Assembly (NCBI GenBank): GCA_030595125.1
Contig: JAUVDV010000012.1
Coordinates: 1 to 64,000 of the forward strand
Reading direction: 5' to 3'
Origin: Deltaproteobacteria bacterium
GTDB lineage: Bacteria > Myxococcota_A > Polyangia > JAAYKL01
Length of the DNA stretch: 64,000 nt
A program made the translations under genes and the position numbers. Of this stretch, positions 32,664-42,700 are shown in pieces. Positions within the stretch are counted from its first letter, which is position 1, and each line of letters opens with the position of its first letter. The notes beneath the pieces are model-generated. The model did not search any database. It saw only the letters and a program-made list of their open reading frames with translations, and was not told the origin of the DNA.

Positions 32664-35076
32664 GCCGCTCCACCAGAGACAGAAAAGCGGGGAAGAACAC
32701 AACCGCGGCGATGAAGGTGGCGGTGATCCCCACGACCGCAGTGGAACCGAGGGTTTGCAAACCGACGTTGTGGGAGATCATGCTCGATCCGAAGCCCACC
32801 GCAGTGGTCAACGAGGCCAGGAATGTGGCTGCTCCCGTAGTTCGAACGACGAGGGCCACCGAGCCGGGGCCTTCGTTCAGGTAGCGATGGTAGATGTGAA
32901 CTGCGTTGTCTATCCCGATGCCGATGATGCTGGGTATCACCACCATGTTGAACATGTTCAACTCCATGCCCATGGAATGGAGCGCTCCGACGAACATCAT
33001 CATTCCGACCGAGAGAGGGAATGCGACAAGGAGGGCGCGTTTGAAGCTTCGGAAATCGATCAATAGAATGAGGAAGACCAGCGCGGCGGCCACGGCAAGC
33101 AAGGGCGGTCCGTCTGCCCGAACAATACGGTAGATCCATGCCACGATGAGGGTCTCGTCCGCCATCTTGTGCTTCACCCCCGCGTCCTTCAGATTCGAGG
33201 AGAGATCGTACAACTCCTCCTCCCACGCGGCGGCCTGGTAGTCGGCGTCGTTGCGCTGGGACGGCCAGACATAGGTGATGTACTTGTCACGAGCCAGGGT
33301 CGTGAAACGGCGGCGAACCGTATCCGGCAGTTCTTTTACTTCCCAGGGTACGATTCTGACCATCCGCCTCGCCTCGATCAGCTTGTCCGCCCGGTGGCCG
33401 CCTTTTTCTGCGGCCGAGTCGAGTTTGGGATCCCACAGGATTCGCTCCAGTTGTGCGATGTATCCGGAATGGGCGTCGATGTCCGAAGGGAGGAGGCTCG
33501 ACACCGATACCACTTTCCCCATGCGCGACGCCTTGCCGTTCGACAATCCCTTGTCCCGTATCTCCAGGGCGGCCTCTTCGATCATTGCCGCATCCTTGAC
33601 GGATGAGGAAAGGAAGACCGCCGGATTGAAGCCGGCTCCCAGGTTCTCGTCCACGTACTCGAAGAACTCGGTCGCTTCAGATTTTCCCCTCAGCTGCTTG
33701 AAGTTGTTCCGAAAAGGAATGTCGGTCGCGTGGATTATACCGTAGATAGCGCCAAGGCCGATCACCGCTACGGCGCCGACAGCGAAGCGACGGGAGATCC
33801 TGGAACCCGCGATGGCGTGTGGGTCTTTTTCGGCGCTCGAGGGAACCGGTTTCCGATTGCGGTGGAAGACATAGAGGAGGGGAGGGAGAACCATGAAGCT
33901 CGAGAGCAGGGTCATGACAACCCCGATTCCGGCGATGAGCCCGAACTCCGAAAATCCCCTGAAATCGGCGATGGCAAAAGAAAAGAAGACTCCGGCGGTG
34001 GTGAGGGCGCTTGTGAGCGCCGGGGCGCTTGTGCCTTTCACGAAGGCGACGACCGCTTCGGAGATGGAAACTCCCGGGCGAAGAGACTCCTGCCGAAATC
34101 GCACGAAAAGATGGATGCCGAAGTCAATTCCAAGACCGATCAACACCGCTGCGAGAAACCCGGTGATGATGTTTACATGTCCGACGAGGAGCTTCGCCAG
34201 GGCGAATGTCCAGGCCACGCCGGAGACCAGGGCGGACCCGATAAGGAGGGGAGCGGATACGCGACGGGTGAACCCGGCCAGGATGAGTATGCCGAATACC
34301 AGGGCAAGAATCGAGGCGTTGCGCAGGTCCGAACTCATGGTGAGGTGTTGCTCCTGAACCACTTTCAGGTTGCCGGCGTACTTCACCTCGATGTTTCGGG
34401 ACGTCGGATCCAGTTCCTGGACCGCTTTCTCAATATCGTCGAGTACCCTCCTGCCCGCCTTCATGTCGGTAAACTTGATGGATGGGATGACAACGAGGAA
34501 TGTGTACTTCCCGTCCTTGCTGGTCAGGACTTCATCAAAGCCTTGCCCTCCCATTTTGGCGGTGATGATTTCATCCACCTTCTTCCAGGCGGCGTCCAGT
34601 TCCCTCTTTTCCTCCTCCTCGTCCAGGTGGAGAGCGAGGGGATTAGCTTGTATTTTCGCAATCTTGACAGCGTCTTCGACGGCCGGGACAAGCTCCTTTA
34701 GCGTGGAGATATCAGTCAGCCACAGGCCTCGATCCTTGAAAAACGCCACAGGTAACTCCAGATCGGCACATCTGATGTGGTCTACATTCTCGAGCTTTTT
34801 TTGCAGATCCTTGCCGAACTCCAGACGGGCATCCGGATCCTTGCCGCCCAGCGCGACGATGAGTTGTCTCGTGCCACCTGTCTGTTCGCGAACCGCGTCG
34901 GCGTTGACGACCTCGGGGGCGCCCACCGGAAGAAGCGCCTCGTAGCTGGAATCGAACTCCAGGGTTGATGCCGTGAGCCCGGCCGCCAGAGTGATCGTCG
35001 CCGCGGCAATGAGGAATCGCCAGGGATGAGCTACCTGCGCACGGGCCAGTTTTTCGGCTAACACGGTCAGTTTCAT
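32653..35076 (-). CDS. MMPL-family RND transporter
   Basis: An 807-residue inner-membrane protein from the ATG at 35076 (gtgagg upstream; a longer start at 35148 would add 24 polar residues). It has the two-fold RND layout: transmembrane helix 1 (residues about 20-40), an extracytoplasmic loop to about 245, five helices to about 400, helix 7, a second loop and five final helices. The G-L-G-I-D-F-G-I-H segment and the later G-I-G-I-D-N-A-V-H segment are the characteristic helix-4/10 motifs. Size and organisation resemble HpnN/MmpL lipid exporters. It is divergent from, and 162 bases away from, the lipid-synthase operon, so export of that operon's product is a reasonable inference. Confidence 0.85.
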   Translation of the reverse strand: MKLTVLAEKLARAQVAHPWRFLIAAATITLAAGLTASTLEFDSSYEALLPVGAPEVVNADAVREQTGGTRQLIVALGGKDPDARLEFGKDLQKKLENVDHIRCADLELPVAFFKDRGLWLTDISTLKELVPAVEDAVKIAKIQANPLALHLDEEEEKRELDAAWKKVDEIITAKMGGQGFDEVLTSKDGKYTFLVVIPSIKFTDMKAGRRVLDDIEKAVQELDPTSRNIEVKYAGNLKVVQEQHLTMSSDLRNASILALVFGILILAGFTRRVSAPLLIGSALVSGVAWTFALAKLLVGHVNIITGFLAAVLIGLGIDFGIHLFVRFRQESLRPGVSISEAVVAFVKGTSAPALTSALTTAGVFFSFAIADFRGFSEFGLIAGIGVVMTLLSSFMVLPPLLYVFHRNRKPVPSSAEKDPHAIAGSRISRRFAVGAVAVIGLGAIYGIIHATDIPFRNNFKQLRGKSEATEFFEYVDENLGAGFNPAVFLSSSVKDAAMIEEAALEIRDKGLSNGKASRMGKVVSVSSLLPSDIDAHSGYIAQLERILWDPKLDSAAEKGGHRADKLIEARRMVRIVPWEVKELPDTVRRRFTTLARDKYITYVWPSQRNDADYQAAAWEEELYDLSSNLKDAGVKHKMADETLIVAWIYRIVRADGPPLLAVAAALVFLILLIDFRSFKRALLVAFPLSVGMMMFVGALHSMGMELNMFNMVVIPSIIGIGIDNAVHIYHRYLNEGPGSVALVVRTTGAATFLASLTTAVGFGSSMISHNVGLQTLGSTAVVGITATFIAAVVFFPAFLSLVERPTR

Positions 35077-35110
35077 GGAGCGGGCCTCACAGTTATGGAT
35101 CGCTCTTCCG

Positions 35111-35163
35111 TCAGGCAGCTTACCGTCTGACAGCTTGACTGAGAACACCGAACGGAAAATAAC
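35111..35163 (+). promoter_or_regulatory. Candidate operator and promoter of the lipid-synthase operon
   Basis: Two imperfect direct repeats share cagctt at 35116-35121 and 35131-35136, spaced 15 bases, each preceded by a gtc-g block. The second runs into ttgact (35135-35140), which with aataac (35158-35163, 17-base gap) could form a sigma-70 promoter reading toward the operon. A regulator bound here could control both divergent units. Confidence 0.4.
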
Positions 35164-35238
35164 AAATTGTCAATATGTGGGTGGGAACTATCGACGCGAA
35201 GTGATAAGAAACTCGCCTTGTAAGAAACGAATTCGAAA

Positions 35239-36030
35239 ATGATATTGATTAGATTCATACTGCTGTTTTTTCGGGCCATCATCGCGATGCTCTGGACTCT
35301 GTCTATCCATATCTTTTTTGTACGTTTGCCCCAAGTTCTGACACCCGGCAAGAGACGGATATTCGCGCGCCCCATAGCTGTCTGGGGAAGAGGGTTGGCC
35401 TGGATAATGGGCGTGCGCTTACACCGGCGCAACAAACGAGACTGGCCCATGGGCGACCTGATTGTATCCAACCACATGGGTTTTCTGGATATTCCACTGA
35501 TGCTCTCCTTTTTTCCTGCGGTCTTCGTGATCAAAATGGAGATGCGGCGGGTCTTCTATTTCGGGAAGGCGCTCGAACTCCAGGGGCATATTTTCGTCGA
35601 CAGGAAGGACGCCAAGTCCAGGCGAAAGGCGGGGGTAGCGGTGATGCGACTGTTGAAGGGCAATAACAGACTGATCGTATTTCCGGAGGGATTTGCGAGC
35701 CCCAAGGCGAAAAGGCCGGCATTTCAACCCGGGTCGCTGATAGCCGCCAAGCGCCTGCGCAAGCGCGTGGAGCTGTGTGTGATAGACTATCTCCCAGATC
35801 GCCGCTCGCTGGAATGGGACGTGAACAAGAGCACGTTTGGACAGCTGGTGAATCTGTTCGGCAGGTTCAGGACAGATATCGGCATCGAGTTTTTCCCCTC
35901 GGAACTGATAGAGGGGGATCCGTCCGAGCTGACAGTGAAGTACCATGACATTGTGGAAGAATGTCTTCACAGAAACGATCGAGAACGTGAAGAGCGCGAG
36001 GGAACCGCGCAGGCGGCGGCGAGCGAGTGA
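35239..36030 (+). CDS. PlsC-type 1-acylglycerol-phosphate acyltransferase
   Basis: A 263-residue protein with an N-terminal hydrophobic helix (residues 1-28). It has the acyltransferase motifs in order: H79-M-G-F-L-D84 (catalytic HX4D), F-V-D-R-K near residue 118, and F148-P-E-G151. These enzymes transfer an acyl chain from acyl-ACP or acyl-CoA to lysophosphatidate or another alcohol at the inner membrane. First gene of the operon. Its TGA overlaps the GTG start of the HAD gene (GTGA at 36027). In this context it may attach the chain made by the synthase downstream; a housekeeping plsC elsewhere in the genome cannot be excluded. Confidence 0.87.
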   Translation: MILIRFILLFFRAIIAMLWTLSIHIFFVRLPQVLTPGKRRIFARPIAVWGRGLAWIMGVRLHRRNKRDWPMGDLIVSNHMGFLDIPLMLSFFPAVFVIKMEMRRVFYFGKALELQGHIFVDRKDAKSRRKAGVAVMRLLKGNNRLIVFPEGFASPKAKRPAFQPGSLIAAKRLRKRVELCVIDYLPDRRSLEWDVNKSTFGQLVNLFGRFRTDIGIEFFPSELIEGDPSELTVKYHDIVEECLHRNDREREEREGTAQAAASE

Positions 36031-36716
36031 GCGAACAATGCACCAGGGGAATCATCTTCGACCTCGACGGAACGCTCTATGCGTTGCGCTGGATGAAACT
36101 GCGCATGGCTCTGTCGCTGCGCGGATCGGTCGGTGTGCTGAGAAAGCTCACGGGCGCGCGGGCCGTATTGCGGGCCGGAACCTATGCGGATCGGGAGAGC
36201 CTGCTGGCGGCGTTGTTTCAGGAGCTGGGCCGGCGAGCGGGAATAGGCGTCGAACGAGCGGAGGCCTGGTATCACGAGCGTTTCATGGAGGCGTTCGTGA
36301 AGTTGCTGGGAAAAAGCGGCCGGGCCCGGCCGGAACTCGACGGAGTGCTGACCCGGCTTCGCGCCGCGAACATCAAGCTGGCGGTGGTTTCGGACTTCGG
36401 CCGGGTGGAGGATCGTCTGAGGGCGCTTGGAATAGCGCCGGACTTGTTCGACGATGTGGAGGCCATGGAGAACTACGGTGTGCTCAAGCCCTCTCCGAAG
36501 CCGATGCTGGCGCTTGCCGGAAAATGGGGTATCGATCCGCGCGAGATGGTGATAGTGGGGGATCGGACCGATCTCGACGGCGAATGCGCGCGCGCAGCAG
36601 GAATGGAATTCTGGGGAATAACAGATCGTCCATCGAGAGCCCGAAGTGGGTTCGTGGACTGGAAATCAACCTCGGCAATGCTCGAGGCTAGAGCAAAGGA
36701 ATCGGTACGTACATGA
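36027..36716 (+). CDS. HAD-superfamily phosphatase
   Basis: A 229-residue protein starting at a GTG overlapped by the upstream stop. Motif I is F-D12-L-D14-G-T, giving nucleophile and acid/base. Motif II is V-V-S-D-F-G, motif III the Lys of V-L-K-P-S-P-K-P, and motif IV V-G-D-R-T-D-L-D. All are intact. A helical cap follows motif I, placing it in the phosphoglycolate-phosphatase-like group. The substrate is unknown; between an acyltransferase and a lipid synthase it could dephosphorylate a phosphatidate-like intermediate or a precursor. The stop overlaps the synthase ATG (ATGA at 36713). Confidence 0.85.
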   Translation: MSEQCTRGIIFDLDGTLYALRWMKLRMALSLRGSVGVLRKLTGARAVLRAGTYADRESLLAALFQELGRRAGIGVERAEAWYHERFMEAFVKLLGKSGRARPELDGVLTRLRAANIKLAVVSDFGRVEDRLRALGIAPDLFDDVEAMENYGVLKPSPKPMLALAGKWGIDPREMVIVGDRTDLDGECARAAGMEFWGITDRPSRARSGFVDWKSTSAMLEARAKESVRT

Positions 36717-39700
36717 GCCGCTACGACATCGCCATCATCGGCATGGGTTGCGTCTTTCCAAACGCCCACGATGTTCAGCAGTACTGGAAGAACATCGAGA
36801 GCGGAGACACCTATTTCAAGAAGATGCCCAATCGCCTGTGGCACATTGACAATTTCTATTCTCCCCAAAAAGGGAACCCGGAAAAATCATATACGAATGT
36901 TGGTTCGTTTGTTGAGGGTTTCGAATTTCCGTTTCTGGATTACAAGCTCCCGCCGGCTGCCATGCGAGGAGTGGACGCCACGCAGCTTATGGCCATTGCC
37001 GCCACGCGCCAGGCACTGGACGATGCCGGCATCGAAATGCGCTCGGACGAGTTGACCGATGCGGCGACGATGATCGGGGCCAGCGGTGTGGACGCCTTTG
37101 CCCACTCGGCGGTGTTCCTCAAGCGGCACCGCTTCATAAAAAAGTTAAGGCCGCTGCTCGAGAAACGAGGCGTCAAGAGCGCGCTTATCGATCGAATGGC
37201 GGATGACCTGACACAGGAACTGGACGCTCGCGGCCACATATGGGTTCCTTCCATGGCGGCGGTAGGTGCAATCTCGTCCTCGCTCTCCAATCGAGTCGCC
37301 CAGGTTTTTGGAATACGCGGTTTCAACATGACCCTGGACGCCGCATGCGGCTCGTCCTTCGTGGCCATCGATGTTGCCTGCCAGGCGCTCATGGCGGGTG
37401 ACGCCCGGGTAGCGATCGCGGGCGGAGCCGATCTGGGGGTCAATCCTCCCATCTACATAGGTTTCAGCAGAGTCGACGGTCTGAGCGCTTCGGGAATGTC
37501 CAACACCTTCGATCACACGGCGGACGGCCTGGTGATCGGCGAGGGTGTCGGCATGCTCGTGCTCAAGAAACTCGAAGATGCCATCGACGACGGCAACGAT
37601 ATCAAGGCAGTGATTCGCGGTGTGGGATCCTCCAGTGACGGAGCCGGACAGGCTATCTACGCGCCTTCAGCCTCCGGCAGGGCGGAGGCGCTGCAGGCGG
37701 CTCTCGCCAGCGCGCAGATAGAGCACTCAGAAGTCCAGTATCTGGAAGCCCACGCAACCTCCACCATAGTGGGTGACGCCAACGAATACGATTCCATTTC
37801 CATGGTTTACGGAAAGGACAGAAATGCGCCCGAGCCCCTGTATCTGGGCAGCGTCAAGAGTCAGATAGGCCATCTCAAGGCGGCTGCGGGAGTGGCGGGA
37901 ATGATCAAGACGGTGCTCGCCATGAACGAGGGAAAGATCCCGCATCTTCCCAGGTTCACCAAGCTCACACCCGGAGCCACCCTTCCCAGTGAGCATCTGG
38001 CCATCCCGACCGAGATCAAACCCTGGCACAAGGGCAAGGATGGAATGCGTATCTCGGCGATCACCACCAGTGGATTCGGCGGGGTCAACTATCACGCCAT
38101 CCTCGAACAGGGAGATTCGTATACACGCCCGCAACAACGGCCAGAGATCTCTCGCGAAGTGGCCATTGTCGGTGTGCAGGTGCGGGTAGCCGGAGCGGAT
38201 ACGCCCGAGAAATTCTGGGACAATCTTGTCGAGGGCGTCGATGTCTTCACCGATGTCGACCCCAAGGATCACGGGTGGGAGGACTGCTACGAAACGGGCC
38301 CCCAAAACGAGATAATCAATACAAATGTGGTGTCCAAAATTGAGCCGTACAAGGTTAACCTGCTTCGCCACAAGATCTTCCCAAATTCGGTCTCTCAGAT
38401 ATCCCCCACCCAGATTCTGGGTCTCGATCTGGCAGACAAGCTTCTGACGTCAGCCGGTTTTACCCTGGAGGAGCCCAAGAAAATCGGTGTGAGCGTCGGC
38501 TGTATGCACGACGATTATTTCCCGACGATCTTTCCGCCCATGATCACCGACGAGTACATCGACGCGCTCTTCGCGTGCGCCTCGGCCGGGGAAGTGGATG
38601 CGTCGGTTCTCAAGGAGTGCTGCGCTGCGGCGAAGGAGGAGATCAGGGGCGAGTTTCCCCCGGTCACCGAGCACACTCTGCCTGGCTGGATGACAAACGT
38701 CACCGCCGGAAGGATCGCGAACAGGCTCAACTTGCACGGCCCCAACTTCACGGTCGATTCCGCCTGCTCATCCAGTATCGCTTCGTCATTGCCCGCCATG
38801 TACCAGCTCATGTACGGCAACGTCGACCTGATGATCTCCGGTGGTCTCAACAGGCAACTCAGCGACACGTTCACTTCCGGTGTCTGCGCACTCGGCGCCG
38901 TGGCCAAGAGGATCGCCCGGCCGTTCGACAGGGAAGGGACCGGATATCTGATAGGCGAGGGCGGTGTGCTCTTCCTGCTCAAGCTTCTGAAGAACGCCCA
39001 ACGCGACGGCGACGATATCTTCGGGGTGATTCACGCGATCGGGGGATCTTCGGAGGCGGACAGCAAGTCCATGGTGGCGCCCACGGAGAAGGCTGTTTCG
39101 CGTGCCATCAGCAATGCGTTCCGGAACACAGATATCGATCCGAGTGAGATTGGCATTTCCGAAACCCACGGATCAGCGAACGAATTGTCGGATATCGTTG
39201 AGGCTCAGGGCCTGGCAAAGGGGCTCAGAGCTGGTGACGGCGGCGATCCTGTCCAGATGACGGCTGTGAAATCCCACGTGGGTCATTTATACGGCGGATC
39301 CGGCGCGGCCTCGATCTTCAGCACAATTCAGTCGCTTCGAACCGGGATTGTACCGGGCATTCGACACCTCGAGAATGTCAGACCTGAGATCCTGGAGGTT
39401 GCGGACAAGGTGGAGCCCAGAAAAGAAACCGGACCTCTGGACAAGAAAATCACAATGGGAGGCGTGAACTCCCTGGGGCTTGGCGGCGCTAGCTACTTTG
39501 CCGTTGTCTCCGCAGGTGGGGAAGCGGGGGAGCCGGTTCTGGCGGGGTCAAAAGTTCGGGAGGGAGACGAGGGCCAGGACGATGTGTTCCTCTGTCTCGC
39601 AGAGTCCGAAAAGAGTTTTGCAGCGGCGCTGGGCCGGGCTCTTTCCCAGAATCCAATACCCGAGGTCATCTCTGAGGGTGCGGATGTCAATGCCAGGATG

Positions 39701-42700
39701 ACGGTGTCGTTCGAGGATCAAAAGTCTCTTCGAACCAAGCTCAAATCTGCACTCAAGATGATCGAGGGCGGGCACGGATTGAAACCGCTCGAGTCCCAGG
39801 GGCTCTTCTCTGCGGATATTCCCCGGGAGGGCGAAGAAGAGAATCTCGTATTCTGTTTCCCCGGGCAAGGGGTTCACTACATCACAATGGGGCGACATCT
39901 CTACGAGGAGGACCCCAACTTCGCAAATGTTGTCGATGAGGTTCACAAGCTCGCGATGAGCGAGTTCGGATTTGATTTGCTTGGACACATTTACGGAGAT
40001 GAAGACGACGAGCAGCTCAAGAAAAATCTGGGCACCCTGGTCGGCGCTCAGACATCGTTGTTCGCCGTTGAGCTTGGCGTGGCGAAGGTCCTCGAAGCCA
40101 AGGGTGTCCGTCCGGATGTGATGGTGGGCCACAGCTTTGGAGAGATCTCGGCGCTCGCTGTAGCAGGAGTCTGGGACATCGAGACCGCCTACAAGGTGGT
40201 TGTCGAGCGGATCAAGGCCGCTCAGCTGATAGCGGAAGGCGGCGGTCCCGATCTGGGCATGGCCAGCGTAGTGTGTTCGGAGGATCAACGTGATGCCATC
40301 CTCGGCCTGGTGGGTGACAAGGTATTCCTCACCAACGTCAACGCTCCGGGGCGTTTTGTCCTGGCGGGAGAAAAAGAAGCCGTCAAGCGAACTGTCGTTG
40401 TGGCCGAGTCCTTCGGAGTGGAAGCCAGACTTCTGCCAATAGGAGCCGCGTTCCATTCCAAGTACATGGAGCCGGCGAGAGAACCTTTCCGCAAGGCGCT
40501 CGAGAAGCTGCCGTGCTCCCCGCCAACCATTCCAATAATATCGACGATCACCGGCACGTATGTCGATGCCGCGAACCTGGACAGCATTTCGCTGGCCAGG
40601 CATCTGTCACAGCAGCTGATCACCCCGCTCAACCTGCCCAGGGAGATCAACAGGCTGTACGAGGATGGGGCCAGGACCTTCCTGGAAGTCGGACCGGGAT
40701 GGGCCATGACCAAGATGATAGCGGCGATCCTGGAGGGCAAGGCTTACAACTCCGCGCCTACCCTCCATCCGAAGGTCGGCGATGTAGAGACATTCAGACG
40801 GGCGAGGGCGCTTCTCATGGCCGTCGGCCGCATCGGATCGGCAGCGGAACGCCAGGATGTACCCGGGATGTTCTCGCCCGATTTCCTGCAGTACATGAAA
40901 GAGAACGAGCCCTCCGTGCTCTCGCTGATCGAGGAGGTTCACGGGCGGTTTTTGTCCGGCATATTGACGGCAAGCAAGCCAAAGGCTCCCACAGTCGCCA
41001 GACCGGTGGCGGCAAGTATCGTCGAGCCCAAAGGGAGCATTGTAAAATCAACGAAACCACCTGCAGCAGTTCAGGCAAAGCCCGTGAAGGCAAAGAGCGG
41101 CGGCGGAGGTGTGGACAAGTGGATCGAGCGGCTTCGCGACAAACTGGTTACAACCACCGGTTACCCGCCGGAGATGCTGGAAGTGGATCTGGATCTGGAG
41201 GCTGATCTGGGCGTGGACTCGGTTCAGCGCGCGGAGATATGGGTTTCGCTGACCACGGAGCACGATCTGGACGCGGAGGCACGGCCTTCGGGGGCGCGCA
41301 CGATCGCTCAACTGGCGGAGATCCTCGCGCAGATGGCGGGGGGCGACGGTCCCGGAGACGAAGTGTCGGCAGACAAGGAGCCGGCGGACAAAGAGCCGGC
41401 AAACAAAGTGTCAGCGGACAAATGGATCGAGCGGCTTCGCGACAAACTGGTCACAACCACCGGTTACCCGCCGGAGATGCTGGAAGTGGACCTGGATCTG
41501 GAGGCTGATCTGGGCGTGGACTCGGTTCAACGCGCGGAGATATGGGTTTCGCTGACCACGGAGCACGGTCTGGACGCGGAAACGCGGCCTTCGGGGGCGC
41601 GCACGATCGCTCAACTGGCAGAGATCCTCGCGCAGATGGAGGGGGGCGACGACTCGGCGAGCAATGAGCCGGCGGAGATTCCGATGGAGGAACCTCCCAG
41701 CACCCCGGAGCCGGTAGGTGGCGGTATCCAGCTGGACAAGTGGATCGAGCGCCTTCGCGACAAGCTGGTCACAACCACCGGTTACCCGCCGGAGATGCTG
41801 GAGGTGGATCTGGACCTGGAGGCTGATCTGGGCGTGGACTCGGTTCAACGCGCGGAGATATGGGTTTCGCTGACCACGGAGCACGGTCTGGACGCGGAGG
41901 CACGGCCTTCGGGGGCGCGCACGATCGCTCAGCTGGCGGAGATCCTTGCGCAGATGGAGAGGGGCGACGGTAGCGGCAAGAATGACGCGGCCGAAAAAGC
42001 GACGGCTGGAAGTAGTGCCTCGATAGATGATACGAGCGCCTGCGGGCTTTTCCTTGGTGGAAGCGATCCCATTGATCAAAAGGACATGGAGGAGTTCTCC
42101 TGCAAGAGAGTGCTCATCGTGGTGGGTGACGGCGATACCACCGGCGGCAAGCTCAAGAGACGATTCCTGAAGCGCGATATCGAGATGACCACGGTCAAGG
42201 TCTCCACCCTGTCGGGTCAAATGGCTGCGGGGGACGTCAGCGCTCTGCTTGAAGGATGCGATACCGTCGTCTACGCGGCGCACTCCAAGCTACTGGATAT
42301 TCCTCGCAAGGGCGAGAGCATGCGCCTGGCGCTGCAAGAGGCGACCACCGATCTCTACCAGGCTTTCCGCGCGCTTGTTCCGGTACTGGAAGAGCGCCCG
42401 GCCAGGTTGATCTTCCCGGTTTCCATGGACGGAGCTTTCGGAGTCTCCTCAAGCGGTGAACGGTTGCTCGGAGCGTTCCCCTCGGGCTTCGTGCGCAGCT
42501 TGCGCAGGGAGTTGCCCGACTGCAAGTTCCAGTTGATCGATGCTGGCGAAATTTCATGGGCAGACGCAATCGATCAGAACATCGAGTTGATGGGGCCCGG
42601 TCTGGAAATCGGAATGAGACCGTCCGGGCGGGTTGTTTCCAAAGTGTCAGTCATGTCCCCGTCCCCGGAATATCGTCAGCCTCTGGACAGGGGCGATCTG

